From Rugalucina vietnamica (Eukaryota; Mollusca; Bivalvia; Lucinida; Lucinidae), in contig OZ024875.1 in assembly GCA_964017185.1 (NCBI GenBank), positions 62,553,043-62,617,042 of the forward strand: a stretch of 64,000 bases of DNA. Reading direction: 5' to 3'. Both the position numbers and the translations under genes were made by a program. Below are positions 12,701 to 27,700 of this stretch, piece after piece (position 1 is the stretch's first letter; each line of letters begins with the position of its first letter). The notes under the pieces were generated by a model. The model did no database searches. It was not told where the DNA came from and saw only the letters and a list, made by a program, of their open reading frames with translations.

Positions 12701-15700
12701 CCCTCGGGTCTAATTTTTTTTCAGAATCATTAATATTCAGTCCTACTGCCCATTTCCTGCAAGACTTTCACTTTAAATGACATTTTAAAAGTTTTCCCCA
12801 TTCAAATGCATTGGCGACCTATGTTGACCTTGCCATAAAATAGGTCAAGGTCACCACAGGGTCATGATTTATATACACATTGTAGTGCTTGACCCATCGA
12901 TGCTTCATGAAATCAGTCCACCGGTTCTGGAGAAGATTTTTGAAGGGTTTTTACCATATATGGGCATGGCGGCCATCTTGGTCATGTGACCTGGATTTCT
13001 TACATATACATTGCTTCCTCCCTCCTATAGGGGCTTCAAATAAAATTTGGCTTTGACTGGCCAAACGGTTTCAGAGAAGAAGATCTTTGAAAATGGTGGA
13101 CGACGGACGGATGACGACGACGACGGAACGGACGCCGGAGCATGGGTATACTATAAGCCCACCTGTGAGCCTTCGGCTCAGGTGAGCTAAAAAGGCAGAA
13201 TCTGAAAGATGGTGTGTTGACAGTAATGTGAGTCTTATGAAATAACCAAATAAATCACTTGTCCGCTCATGCAGATCAAATAATGAATGTTTTGTGTACC
13301 TTTAGATATGGTCCCCATCTTGTTTTTAGGTCTTCTACTGTAAGTTTACTCCTGGCATAGCCTATGATATGTGTGTTTGGAGGCAGCAGACCGTCTTTGA
13401 AGAGATTCCTAAAAGAGAAAAATGGCTTATGTGAAAACAAAGAAGCAGATCAGCTGCACATGTTGTGAGGTGAAGTCCTGTGTAGTGACTGCGCAGCTGA
13501 TCAGCACCTTTGTTTTAACTTCATGGGTAAGTACAATCCCACTTCTAAAATCCAAAATTTCAATTTGCTAGCCTTCTTCTGTGGCTGAGAAATACATGTA
13601 CAGGTCAGCCTCACTATAATGCTATCTTTGAGGTCTAAGGAAACATAATGTGTAATAAGTAAAACCGTTTTAAAATGAGGTTATTTACAACAGACATATA
13701 GCAAAATAATCATTTTGGGAGCCCTGACATGGCCCTGTTATAATGAAAACCAGCCTTATAATGAGGTTGATCTGTATGATGCTGACCTTTTCATACGGCA
13801 AAGCATTCAGAGCAAACAGGCTGAGACTTTAGCATTGATAAACAGGTCTAGATCATCTTGGAAAATCGTGATAAAAACTAGAATTTGTTTTCTATGTGAA
13901 AACTGATGTCTCCCCCCTTTCTACATGCATGTCCAAAATATGCAAGCAAGAGTTATAGTTCTTGTGCATCACATATCCTGTCATTCTGTTTTATAAGTGT
14001 ACCAAGTTTCATTGAAATATCTCTTACGGTTTTCAAGTTATAGAGGGGGCACGAAAGTGTTTGGAAAATAATCAAAGGGAAATAACTCCAAAGATATGAA
14101 AGCAAGAGTAATGATTCTTGTGCATCATGCTTTATAAGTGTACCATGTTTCATTGAAAAATCTCTAATGGTTTTTGAGTTATAGAGCAGACACAAAATTG
14201 AATGAAAAATAACCAAAGGGAAATAACTCCAAAGATATGCAAGCAAGAGTTATGGTTCTTTAGCATGACACATCATCTCATCGTGCTTTATAAGTGCATA
14301 TGTACCAAGTTTCATTGAAATATTTCTTATTGTTTTCAAGTTATAGAGTGGACATGAAATTGTATGGAAAAATAATCAAAGGGAAATAACTCCAAAGATA
14401 TGAAAGCAAGAGTTATAATTCTTGTGCATGACACATCGTCTCATCATGCTTTATAAGTGAACCAAGTTTCACTGAAATTTCTCGTACGGTTTTCAAGTTA
14501 TAGGGTGGACACGAAATTGTATGGAAAATAATCAAAGGAAAATTACTCCAAAGATATGCAAGCAAGAGTTATGGTTCTTTAACACGACATTTAATCTCAT
14601 CGTGCTTTATAAGTGTACCAAGTTTCATTGAAATAACTCTTACAATTTTCGAGTTATAAAGCGGACACGAAATTGTATGGAAAATAATCAAAGGGAAATA
14701 ACTCATAAAATACTCAAGCCAGAGTTATAGTTCTTGTGCATGACACATCGTCTCATCATGCTCAATAAGTGTACCAAGTTTTATTGAAAAATCTTAAAGG
14801 GTTTTCAAGTTATACAGCGGACACGAATTTGTATCAAAAATAATCAAAGGGAAATAACTCCAAAAATACTCAAGCCAGAGTTATGGTTCTTGTGCATGAC
14901 ACATCGTCTCATCGTGGTCTACAAGTGTACCAAGTTTCATTGAAAAATCTTTAACGGTTTTCAAGTTTTACAGCGGACACGAAATTGTATCGAAAATAAT
15001 CAAAGGGAAATAACTCCAAAAATACTCAAGCTAGAGTTATGGTTCTTGTGCATGACACATCGTCTCCTCGTGGTTTACAAGTGTACCAAGTTTCATTGAA
15101 AAATCTTTAACGGTTTTCAAGTTATAGAGCGGACACGATTTGTGACGGACAGACAGACAGACAGACAGACGGACGGACAGACGCACGGGGAAAAACAATA
15201 TGTCTCCCGACCCTGTCGGGGGGAGACATAATTACTGCTACATGATACCAATAGTCTAAGCTTTTTATCACGCAGAACCGTGATATAATTGCCGAATTCC
15301 TATTGAGATATGAAACCACCTGCACTGCAGGTCAATACATGAAGTTGTCGCGCATCTGCACATGGAGTTGTCACACATCTGCATTTGGAGTTGTCACGCA
15401 TCTGCACGATAATTTCAATCGCTATTTTCCGAGATGATCCAGACCTGATAAAATGAGAATGAATTAAAAAATGTGTGCAATCTGATCTCTTCATTCTCAC
15501 AGTCTTATTTGAAAAATCAATATTATACATCATAATTTTACCATAATAAAACGGAAAACTTGAGCTGATTAGCTGATTTAATATTTAAAATAAAACAGCC
15601 AATCTGTCAGAAAAAAAACTTAAACTTAGGAAACTATCAAACATTACCACAGATTATGTTAAATAAACACAGATTCATGTATTATGATGTAACAGTGTAT

Positions 15701-18700
15701 AATCAGATAATATCAAACCTTTTTAAGGAGTATCAAAATCTGCAATATTGTAAAAAAAAAAGAAAAATGGTTGAAAGACTCAGAAAAATCTTTCATTGTA
15801 AAACATTGCAATAATTTTATCTGCCTATACCAGGACAATTACATATAACAAAGCATTTAGGACAATATTAAGTCTTTAACATTGAGCTGTAATCCAGAGT
15901 GCTTTATCTGAATCTACCCTGCAGGAGATGTGGTGCAATTAGCAAACGCCGAGAATACTATACCATAAATCTGAAAAGCCAAGCAAAGATAAAAAGTGAC
16001 CAAAATGTACAAAGTACATATAGTTTGGTCTCCATGCAGTATAATATTCACAGCTTTTGCTAAATACCTTCACATCCCCTGCGGATTGAAATCAGCAGAA
16101 TTAAGAGGAGGAAAGAGCGCACTGAGTCAAACTAGGGGCCAAACTGAGCCAACAAATTTAACTCATTTAGGCCTGGCGTCCCTTTTGTGGGACATAGGCA
16201 AACAGTATAGCCCCAGATGTGACGCCACAGAACGTGGCGTCACATCTGGGGCTATTCTGTTTGCTTACAGGAATTTCATCTAAAAATGGAATAAAATTTC
16301 AAAATCACTCCCGATGTCCCTCAAAATGAAAGTGGACACACCCAAATGATAATGATGGGAAAATCCATTCGTCAAATATGAGTTACTATAAGAATACAAT
16401 GTACTTACCATAAGACAGGATATATTTTCTTCTTTGCCAAATCTCCCTGAAAACAAAAATTCAATAATTATGATTGACATAGTTAAGGTGCTTGTAATCT
16501 ATACAGACCCATATCGTTAGCAAATAAGGACCTTCTTTCATTTGTTGCCAAGACTACACATAATGCAGATGAAGCTTAACGAGGACCTAACAACTAACTA
16601 AAGGTTGTGAACCACTGCAGAAGCTGAGGGTGAGGTTATGGCCATGTAAAACTAGCTTAAGCTTGCCCGTAATTTTATATCAGTAATTTACTGATCGTTC
16701 CAAGGCAATGCTTCTGTTGTGGTTCTTATTCTTTTATGCCTTGGTGTTGAATTTTTGTGCTGTTAGCACCTCATGTGCGTTTTCATATTTTTGGTTAGGT
16801 TTGGGTAACTGAGTGGCCACCTATTGGGAAATAGCTGCTCAATCTGCGCTTACGATATGTTTTCTTCATATAAGTACCTAAATGTCACTTTAGTTTTTCC
16901 CACCTCGGTTTTTGGAGTGGGATTTTCTTTCTGATTGCGTCATTTCCTGATCATTGCCTATTTGTACCTTTTCAGGCATAAATACATTTTTTTATTTTAC
17001 TTACATACCAGAGGACCATTGGTCCTGAGAACGCTCACCTGAAGCCTGATCTTGGAGTATTAAGTCATCATGAAATGACCTTGACCTTGAATACTCACAC
17101 ACCTTTATTAGCTTCACAAATTGTCTGCATCTGCAAAGTTTCAGGTCTCACGCTGCAATAGTTTCCAAACCCAGTGATTTCTGAGAAAACCATAATTTTA
17201 ATTTTGATACTTAAATGACCTTGGGTCAAGGTCAACAAATGACCTTGGCCTTCAATAATTACTTACCTTCATTGACTCCATTAGTTGTCTGCATCTAGCA
17301 ACTTTCAGGTCTCAGGCTGCAACAGTTTCCAAAATATCCATTGTTTTCGCCTTTTCCCATGTAAAAGCCTATGTTTCCAAAACTGACCTTGCCGTAAAAT
17401 AGGTCAAGGTCATCCTAGGGTCATCATTTGATCAAACTATGATGGGCTGGAGTCCCAAATGCTACATACCAAGTTTCATGAAAATCGGCCTGCCGGTTCT
17501 GGAGAAGATTTTTGAGTGGTTTTTGCCATATATGGGCATGGCAGCCATCTTAGTCATGTGACCTGGATTTTGCGATTAAACTTTCGCCTCCCCTACCCAT
17601 GGATGCTCCACATAAAATTTCACTTTGATTGGCCAAGCAGTTTCAGAGAAGAAGATCTTTGAAAAGTGTGTATGGACGACAGACAGGCCAAGGTCAAGAG
17701 ATGACCTTGACCTAAATTAATCACATACCTTCATCTACTCCATTGGTTGTTTGCATCTACCACTTTTCAGGCATCAGGGTCCAATAGTTTTCAAAAAATC
17801 CATAGTTTTCACTTTTTCCCATGTAAAAGCCTATGTTTCCAAAATTGACATTGCCGTAAAATAGGTCAAGGTCATCCTATGGTCATCATTTGATCAAACT
17901 ATGATGGGCTGGAGTCCCAAATGCTACATACCAAGTTTCATGAAAATCGGCCAGCCGGTTCTGGAGAAGAAGATTTTTGAGTGGTTTTTACCATATATGG
18001 GTGTGGCGGCCATCTTGGTCATGTGACCTGGATTTCGCAACCAAATTTTCGTCACCCCTACCCATGGATGCTCCACATAAAATTTCACTTTGATTGGCCA
18101 AGCAGTTTCAGAGAAGAAGATCTTTGAAAAGTGTGTATGGACGACAGACTGGCCAAGATCAAGAGATGACCTTGACCTAAATTAATCACATACCTTCATC
18201 TACTCCATTAGTTGTTTGCATCTACCACTTTTCAGGCCTCAGGCTGCAATAGTTTTCAAAACATCCATAGTTTTCACTTTTTCCCATGTAAAAGCCTATG
18301 TTTCCAAATTTGACCTTGCCGTAAAATATGTCAAGGTCATCCAAGGGTCATCATTTTATCAAACTATGATGGGCTGAAGTCCCCGATGCTACATACCAAG
18401 TTTCGTGGAAATCGGCCCACCGGTTCTGGAGAAGATTTTTGAGTGGTTTTTACCATATATGGGTGTGGCGACCATCTTGGTCATGTGACCTGGATTTCAC
18501 AATCAAATTTTCGTCTCCCCTACCCATGGATGCTCCACATAAAATTTCACTTTGATTGGCCAAGCAGTTTCAGAGAAGAAGATCTTTGAAAAGTGTGTAT
18601 GGACGACAGACTGGCCAAGGTCAAGAGATGACCTTGACCTAAATTAATCACATACCTTCATCTACTCCATTAGTTGTTTGCATCTACCACTTTTCAGGCC

Positions 18701-21700
18701 TCAGGCTGCAATAGTTTTCAAAACATCCATAGTTTTCACTTTTTCCCATGTAAAAGCCTATGTTTTCAAATTTGACCTTGCTGTATAATATGTCAAGGTC
18801 ATCCAAGGGTCATCATTTTATCAAACTATGATGGGCTGAAGTCCCCGATGCTACATACCAAGTTGCGTGGAAATCGATCCACCGGTTCTGGAGAAGATTT
18901 TTGAGTGGTTTTTACCATATATGGGCGTGGCGGCCATCTTGGTCATGTGACCTAGATTTCGCGATCAAACTTGAAATGCCACTACCCAAGGAGGCTCCTC
19001 ATAAAATTTCAAGTAGATCGGCCAAGCGGTTTCAGAGAAGAAGATCTTTGAAATTGTGGACGACGAACGGACGGACGGGCGCCGGATCATGGCCATCCTA
19101 TTGGATCATGGCCATCCTATAAGCTCACCTTGTGAGCCTTCGGCTCAGGTGAGCTAATAATACACAAAACAGAGGACCATTGGTCCTGAGAATGCTCACC
19201 TGAAGCCTGATCTTGGAGTATTAAGTCATCATGAAACGACCTTGACCTTGAATACTCACACACCTTTATTGACTTCATAAGTTGTCTGCATCTGCAAAGT
19301 TTCAGGTCTCATGATTAGGCTGCAATAGTTTCTAAACCAAGCGATTTCTGAGAAAACCATAATTTTAATTTTGATATTTAAATGACCTTGGGTCAAGATC
19401 AAGAAATGACCTTGGCCTTCATTAATAACTTACCTTCATTGACTCCATTAGTTGTCTGCATCTAGCAACTTTCAGGTCTCAGGCTGCAACAGTTTCCAAA
19501 ATATCCATTGTTTTCGCCTTTTCCCATGTAAAAACCTATGTTTCCAAAATTGACCTTGCAGTAAAATAGGTCAAGGTCATCCTATATTCATCATTTCAAC
19601 AAAGTATGATGGGCTGGAGTCCCAAATGCTTCATACCAAGTTTTGCCTAAATAGGCCAGCCGGCTCTGGAGAAGAAGATTTTTGAGTGGTTTTTACCATA
19701 GTTGGGCATGGTGGCCATCTTGGTCATGTGACCCAAATTTCGCGATCAAACCTTCTTTCCCCCTAAACATGGACGCTCCACATAAAATTTCACTTTGATT
19801 GGCCAAGCAGTTTCAGAGAAGAAGATCTTTGAAAAGTGTGTATGGACGACAGACTGGCCAAGGTCAAGAGATGACCTTGACCTAAATTTATCACATACCT
19901 TCATCTACTCCATTAGTCGTTTGCATCAACCACTTTTCAGGTCTCAGGCTGCAACAGTTTTCAAAAAATCCATAGTTTTCACTTTTCCCATGTAAAAGCC
20001 TATGTTTCCAAAATTGAAATTGCCGTAAAATACGTCAAGGTCATCCTAGGGTCATTATTTGATCAAACTATGATGGGCTGGAGTCCTAAATGCTTCATGT
20101 CAAGTTTCATGAAAATCGGCCTGCCGGTTCTGGAGAAGAAGATTTTTGAGTGGTTTTTACCATATATAAGCGTGGCGGCCATCTTGGTCATGTGACCTAG
20201 ATTTTGCGATCAAACTTTCATTATCTCTATCCATGGATGCTCCACATAAAATTTCAGTTTGATTAGCCATGCAGTTTTGGAGAAGAGATCTTTGAAAAGT
20301 GTGTATGGATGACAGACTGGTCAAGGTCAAGAGATGACCTTGACCTAAATTAATCACATACTTTCATTAGTTGTTTTGCATCTATCACCTTTTAGGCCTC
20401 AGGCTGCAATAGTTTTCGAAAAATCCATAATTTTCACTTTTTCCCATGTAAAAGCCTATGTTTACAAAATTGACCTTGCCGTCAAATAGGTCAAGGTCAT
20501 CCCAGGGTCATCATTTTAGCAAACTATGATGGGCTGGAGTCCCCAATGCTACATATCAAGTTTCATGGAAAGCCGCCCACCGGTTCTGAAGAAGAAGATT
20601 TTTGAAGGGTTTTCACCACATACGGGCATGGCGGCCATCTTGGTCATGTGACCAAGATATCGCTAACAAATTTCAATGCCACTACCCAAGAAGGCGCCAC
20701 ATAAAATTTCAACTTGATTTGCCATGCGGTTTCCGAGAAGAAGATCTTTGAAATTGTGACTTAAGTTAAACATTTCAATGACATTGGGTCAAGGTCAAGA
20801 AATGACCTTGACCTTAATTTATTACATATCTTCACTGACTCCATCAGTTGTCTGCATCTAGCAGCTTTAAAGTCTCAGGCTGCAATAATTTCCAAAATAT
20901 CCAATGTTATCGCCTTTTCCCATGTAAAAGACTATGATTCCAAAATTGACCTTGCCGTTAAATAGGTCAAGGTCAACCCAGGGTCGTCATTTTAGCAAAT
21001 TATGATGGGGTGGAGTCCTGGATGCTACATACCAAGTTTCGTGGAAATCGGCTCACTGGTTCTGGAGAAGAAAATTTTTTAAGGGTTTTTACCATATATG
21101 GGCATGGCGGCCATCTTGGTCATGTGACCATAATATCGCGAACAAAATTTCAATGCCACTTCCCAAGGAGGCTACACATAAAATTTCAACTTGATCGGCC
21201 AAGCGGTTTCAGAGAAGAAGATCTTTGAAATTGTGGACGACGACGACCGATGGACGGACGCCGGATCATGGGTATACTATAAACTCACCTGTGAGCCTTT
21301 GGCTCAGGTGAGCTAAAAAGATCATCTTAATTTTTTTTTTCTTCAGATTTTGTTTGTTTGTTTGTTTGTTTGTTCAGGTTTAACCTCGCTTTCAACATTA
21401 TCTGTCATATCACGACGGTGTCTGGTTGTGACAGGGAGCTCAATGCTCACTTTTCTAGTGCTGCCTCACTGTGGTATCATATCCCAGACACTTTACCTGA
21501 TACCACCTCCAGTCACATTATACTGACACCAAAGCAACCAGTCCTAGCCCTATCCCGAAAATCCGAGTGCCAGGCGGGGAGCAACTAGTACCATTGTTAA
21601 TGACTTTGGTATGTCACGGCCTGGGATCTAACCCGGTACCTCTCGATCTCGGAGCGGACACTCTACCTACTGAGCTACCGTGGCCGGTTTTCAGATTTTG

Positions 21701-24700
21701 TGTGGTGAGGAAAATGGAGCATCAACTTTAGACAAACAACCTTTGATACAAGCTTGGTTGTGAGTATATAGCAATACTATTAATTAGCCAAATCTCATGC
21801 AAGGCATGAAATTAACTCATACAAGCCTGGAGTTCCTTTTATGAGACAGAGGCAAACAGTATAGCCCCAGATGTGACGCGGTATGGTAATACATGGGTAT
21901 ATTATGGATATATCTATTTTTCTAATTTTGGTAGACGTGTTTTTCTAATTTTTCCTTCAAAACATACATTGAGGTGGTTCTAACATGTACCAAAAAAAAA
22001 TTTACACTGATTGTTTTTTTGTTGTTTTTTTTAGCTTCAGAGAATGCATTACGAATACATGCCCATGTGACAAACATACAGATTTTATTTAAGTTGTAAA
22101 AAAAGAAAAATTTTAGGTGAAAATTTTTGATTTTTTTTTTATTATTATTTTTGCTCAAAACATAGATTGTGGGTACACGTTAGAATCGCCTTGCCGAGGC
22201 TGTTCTAACGAGTACCCACAATCTATATTTTGAAGCAAAAATAAAAAAAAAATAGGTATACCCCTGCATACCCCAGTTTTGCTAGATAAAAGTGGGGTTT
22301 AGGGGGTATACATGTCACAGACGGGTATACATGTCACGGACATGTTTTCCTGATGGCATATATTGCATTTCATAATGTTTATTGGGAAAACAAGATAATT
22401 CATCATGCTAAAATGGTTTACTTATATGACATTTAACTACATTCATCCTTTTACAACCATCTTCTTATCATTACCTGTCGATACCTGATATTAACATGCC
22501 ATGTTTTCCATATGAGATGTAAAGCATGTTAAACATAACAACATCTAATTATCATGGTTACAGGATATGTATAAGGATACAGACACATCATGATTGCTTA
22601 AGGCCACAACAATTATTCATAATATAGATAAATTAAATAAAATTATAGGTGAATCTGACCACAATATTTTTCTACTTTAACCTTTTTCAATGTTTATTTT
22701 TGTGTTTCTTCCTAACCACTTATTTAAAAAAAATTACAAGATAAATCAAAGTGCATAAACATTCTATTTGATATATTAATCTTTTTTTTTTTTAAATCCT
22801 GATAAGCATGCTCTCCTTTTATTAGTAGGACATGAACGCCTGTACAGGCCTCAGTCAGACTCTGCCCAGAATACAATGCAGAACCAGATCCGGCACTGTT
22901 GCTATTTAACAAGTTTGCAAAATAAAGAATGATGTTTAACTTAAGTTATAATTAAAATTTAAAAAAAATATAAACAAATGAGCCACCTCGTGAGCAAACC
23001 AACAATCTGCATATGCGAAAACAAAGACACAGATCAGCTTCGCGGTAACCGTGAAGCTGATCAGCGCCTTTGTTTTCGCTACTCTGATAGTACAATTCCT
23101 CATCTACTTAACTCCAAAATTTCAAGCTTCTAGCCTGATCCTGTAGCTGCACAGGCCGGTTTGTGTCAGACATGTTCGGAAACCACATTGTTGGTTTTTC
23201 TACCAGGTGGCTCAAATGATAATAATGGAAAATATGATTCACAATTGAAATAGAACAAAAAAACACCTTACTGAAGCCCTAAGTAAAACTAGAACATGTC
23301 CTATATTATTATTGGTAAAATCCATTTCAATCTACATTTGAGCCTCATCGTGAGAAAACCGGTCTTCGGGGTTTCCGACCAGGTGCGACACAAATCGGTC
23401 TGTACAGTCACAGGAGCAGGTTAGATACTTGAAATTTTGGCTATGAGTAGAAGAGGAATTATACTATCCGAGTAGCGAAAACAAAGGCGCTGATCAGCTT
23501 CGCGGTTACCGCGAAGCTGATCTGCGCCTTTGTTTTCGCCTAGGCAAAAATCCGGTTTTCTCACGATGCGGCTCATTTAATGAAATTCTTACTACTGTTA
23601 TCAGCTATCAGTGGCATGATGTGTTTTTTCTACACATCACTTCATTTTTTTTTTTTCATTACAAACTGATTAGCAGGCTATAGCGACATAAGCTTACATG
23701 ATCTAGCTCATTAGATAATGTGAGCTCAGATAGGAGAAAATCTTGTTGTTTTTTTTGTGTAGGCTATAAAACTGTCTGATCAGCAGCTTTGTTTTTTCCT
23801 GCCTATACAATAATTTCAATATAAAAGCCAGTAAATTTAAGCCACTATAGCTCCTGTGATTGCATAGACTGTTCAAAACCTTAAAGAAAACTTATGTCCA
23901 AAATTTGAGCCGCCTCATGAGAATACAGACAATCTGCATATGCGAAAACAAAGACGCAGATCAGCTTCTTCTCAAATTCGAAATTTCAAGCTTCTGTGAC
24001 TGCACAGCCTGATTTTTTCGAACCTGTTTGGAAACCACATTGTTGGTTTTCTCACAAGACGGCTCATTTATCATCAGTGGCTCTTGTAACTGTCTTGTTA
24101 TATCTCTACACATTGGGTTGTTTGTTTTGTGGTTTAACATCCCAGTCAACAAATTTTCAGTTATGTCGGACTGAGTCATCGCTTTCTGGGTATTTAACAG
24201 TACATGTACTATGAGGAGTAAATGCGTCTTCTACAAGGTAACAAACCTGCTGCAATGGGGTTCCAACCATTGTATGTAAGTGCAAAAAAAAATGTGCATT
24301 ACATCATTTATATCATTATCATTACATAGACCCTGCATCCCTATCATAAAAGCCACTACCATGCAAACTGTGCTAATTTGATGTTCAACTTCAAAATGAT
24401 GCAAATGACATGGTATACAGTGTTGACCCTGATCAGACTTGGAAAGTCCAACAATTTAGGAAAATTCTGGTAGCTCCATTGGTGTGTGCATGTAAGAGAC
24501 AGCTAACAATCCTAATATCTGCTAAAAAATCTTAATTAGTTCTCACTGTAGGGTTCCAGATAAGCTCCAATATATAGATCTTGATTTTAATAAGAACATT
24601 TTTAAGTTATCACTTTTATGTGGACCTTTTTTAAGTCTTTTTTTTATTAGTAATAAAAAAAGACTTTAAAAAAGTCCACATATTAACAGTAATTTACCAG

Positions 24701-27700
24701 ATTACAGCATGAATACAGTGCTCCAGATAATTTTTTTCTCAATCAGTACGGTACTGGTCAAAATTTAAGCCAATCAGTATCCAGATTTCGGCTTCAGTAC
24801 CTGTTCTATTTGCCCACGAAGACTTTTTAAGTCCAACCCTGTGAAAAATTTGTGCATAGGTTCCCCTGTATTTTGCATTTTATTCTTCACCCTCTCCTTA
24901 ATAACCCAGGCCTATTGAAAGATATGGGCAAGACAGAAGTAAAAGGGAAGGTGGGGGAGTACATTGGCTCATAAAGACTTGCAAGTCTTGACTAAGTGTC
25001 AGCGTCCAATGCACAACCTTTCCCCTTATTGACCTTAGATAGATATGAAAATGCTACATACTCTGGTTTCAAAGCGATGTATCAGCTTAAATACATGGTG
25101 GAATTTTGTGAATTTGGCGTGTCACCAGTACAATCACGATATAAAACCCCTAGATTTTCACTGTTTTCCATCGTTGTTTACTTGCATTTAACTCCGGAAA
25201 CAAATGTTCTACTTTCGTTTTCATTGTAGTAAAATATGCCAACTACCGATGTAAGCACGAATTTGATTGGTTGAAATTTAAACAAAGCTAGAAATTCGTA
25301 TTTTGTGGACCAATCGTATGTGTCGACTTTTTGTGGCACTCGGGAAGCGTTGTAAATAATGGCATGCGGAGAAATCTGCCTCAAATTAGCGGCACTCGGG
25401 GGATAATGAGTTTAAGGTTACGGTCAATAAGCGTAACCCAACCGTATCGGTCATTTCGTTCCCGTTTTTGGTACTGACAAAATTTCAATTTCTACCGTAT
25501 CTGCGAAAATTAAGTCCGTAAATTACGGCTGTACGGACGCTATCTGGAGCACTGTGAATACATTAAAAACAAAAAAAAATACAGAAAAGGAAGCCTGAAA
25601 GCAATTACTATAAAAAAAAGATAAACAATCAGTTATTTTTTTTTTTTTTATTATTTGTTTTTAACATCTTCAGAATACAGGGATCGGAAATCCAAGTACA
25701 TGTACTACTGAAACTGCACCTTTAAAACAATTAACCTGTGTTAACCACTTTACAAGCATATACTGGTGTAACTGAACTTCGAGGACATAAGCACATCGCG
25801 TTTCCCTGATTTCTATAAATAACATCAAAAAATATAAATTTAGAACAAAATAATTTTTTAACATCAACTGAATAAAATGCCCACAAAAAATGAAATATAA
25901 CTTTTAAACTCTAACCAGAACTTATCAATTTATCAAGTGACCTAATTTATCTGCCATTTTGTAAACACACAAAAAGTTCGAGGACCCGGATGTATTGAAC
26001 TTTAAAGAGGCACCATATGGGATAGAAAGAAAATTATGGTGAACAATTAATAACAACATATCAAACCATAAGATTTTATTTTAGTAACTTTAATATACAT
26101 TTTATATACTTTCACACTTGTCAGTTTTCTGTCATGTTACTGGTGCCAGCTAATTTCTTTTCAAAGATCAGAACTTAAAGATATTAGTTTACATTGAATG
26201 GCTGAAATGTAGGGAATATTTTCTTAAATGTAAGAACCAGTGTGACCTCATGATGTGCACACCTTCAATAAAGCTATAACAATAGCTTGGTATGCCTGGG
26301 CTATTCTATACCCTAGAATGGGAACAAAATCTCAACTTGGGTGTTGTAGTAATTCTTTACTAATTCACCGTAAGTTTCATAAGAACAGTTTCCTTTTAAA
26401 AGGAAACATTTCCCCCACTTGAGGCCTCAAACGAATATCCAATGGTAGCTAACCTTGAACCTGGGTCACAATGGCTGAAGCAGACGAACAGTAGGCATGA
26501 GTTTGGAAATCAAATGATTTTGAAATATTGGCTTAGACATAGGGGTAAGAAAGTTTTAGTGAAAATGACTCATTTTAAACACTTTAAAATATTTTGTTCA
26601 ATAGTATTTCCTCTGATTGGAAATTTAATGACTGGCTTTTCAAAAAGAAAGACTTGACTGTCAGCTTTCTGTCACATGTTTTTGGAGCTGATGGTAACAA
26701 AGGTATTCCGATTATATGACAACAAATGACGTCATCGAACTAATTGAATCCTCGAAGTTGAATGAAACCACTATAGGTCAAGATTATTGTATAAAATTTT
26801 AATTTACAGCAGCAATAAAATTATGACCCGGCTAGCCACCTAATATCCAATGTATACATGACATAATCAAAGAAATAGATGGGCTGCTTGTGCCTCCAGG
26901 CAAAGCTTATATGCTGCTCTGCTGACTGGCCATCTGATTTCTGGTTAACCACTCAGGTCTGAGCCTGCCCAGGAAAAGTGGTTTCAAGTCCAACCATCCA
27001 TACATATAAGCCTTATTGGCTGAGTTGGGTGGTTATATTTGAAGCACTTTTTAGATGTCATGACAACCTAATTTGGGGTACAAGTCTCATAAAATGGAGG
27101 CAACATCCCGACATGACCTAAGCTGTTGACTGGGACAACAAACAACAACTCAAACAAACAAACATAATCAATCACATAGACTTAATGCTAACAGACAAAC
27201 ATTTACTTGGTGTACCGGTGCGAGGGTAAATCCTAGGACCGGCAGAGGGGTCCCTGGTTTGAGCCTGAGCCAGGGCACTATTCGTTCTTGCCTAAAGCAA
27301 GTCACATATCCACAGCTCCTAGGTAATGGTCAGAAATTAATCAACTAAGTTAAAAATAATACAAATAAAAAGCTGTTTGTTTAAAAAATTAAAGAAAACA
27401 AAAAAAAAAAAAAAAATATAACTCACAGATGCACCTAGGACAACAAACACATATGCAAAATCCTTCTTGGGCTGTGATTCGTTCTCAGCTTTGTATCTTC
27501 TATACATATCCACACTTTAATCTTCTTAGAATGCATTTCAATCTTTCAAGTGCTAAGTTTGTTGTCAGGTTTTGTCAAGTAAAATGGGGACAATAAATAG
27601 AAAAAAGGAAGTTTTAATAAAATTCATCTATGCAGTGTTGTCATTCAATTAAACCTGTTTAGAATACTTACAGAGGCCCCAAAGACCACAAACACATGAT

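Noticed and set aside
15300-15533. 77-codon minus-strand frame as a G6PD exon
   Set aside because: It contains a 24-bp triplication and does not match the enzyme; exons 2 and 3 already join in phase without it.
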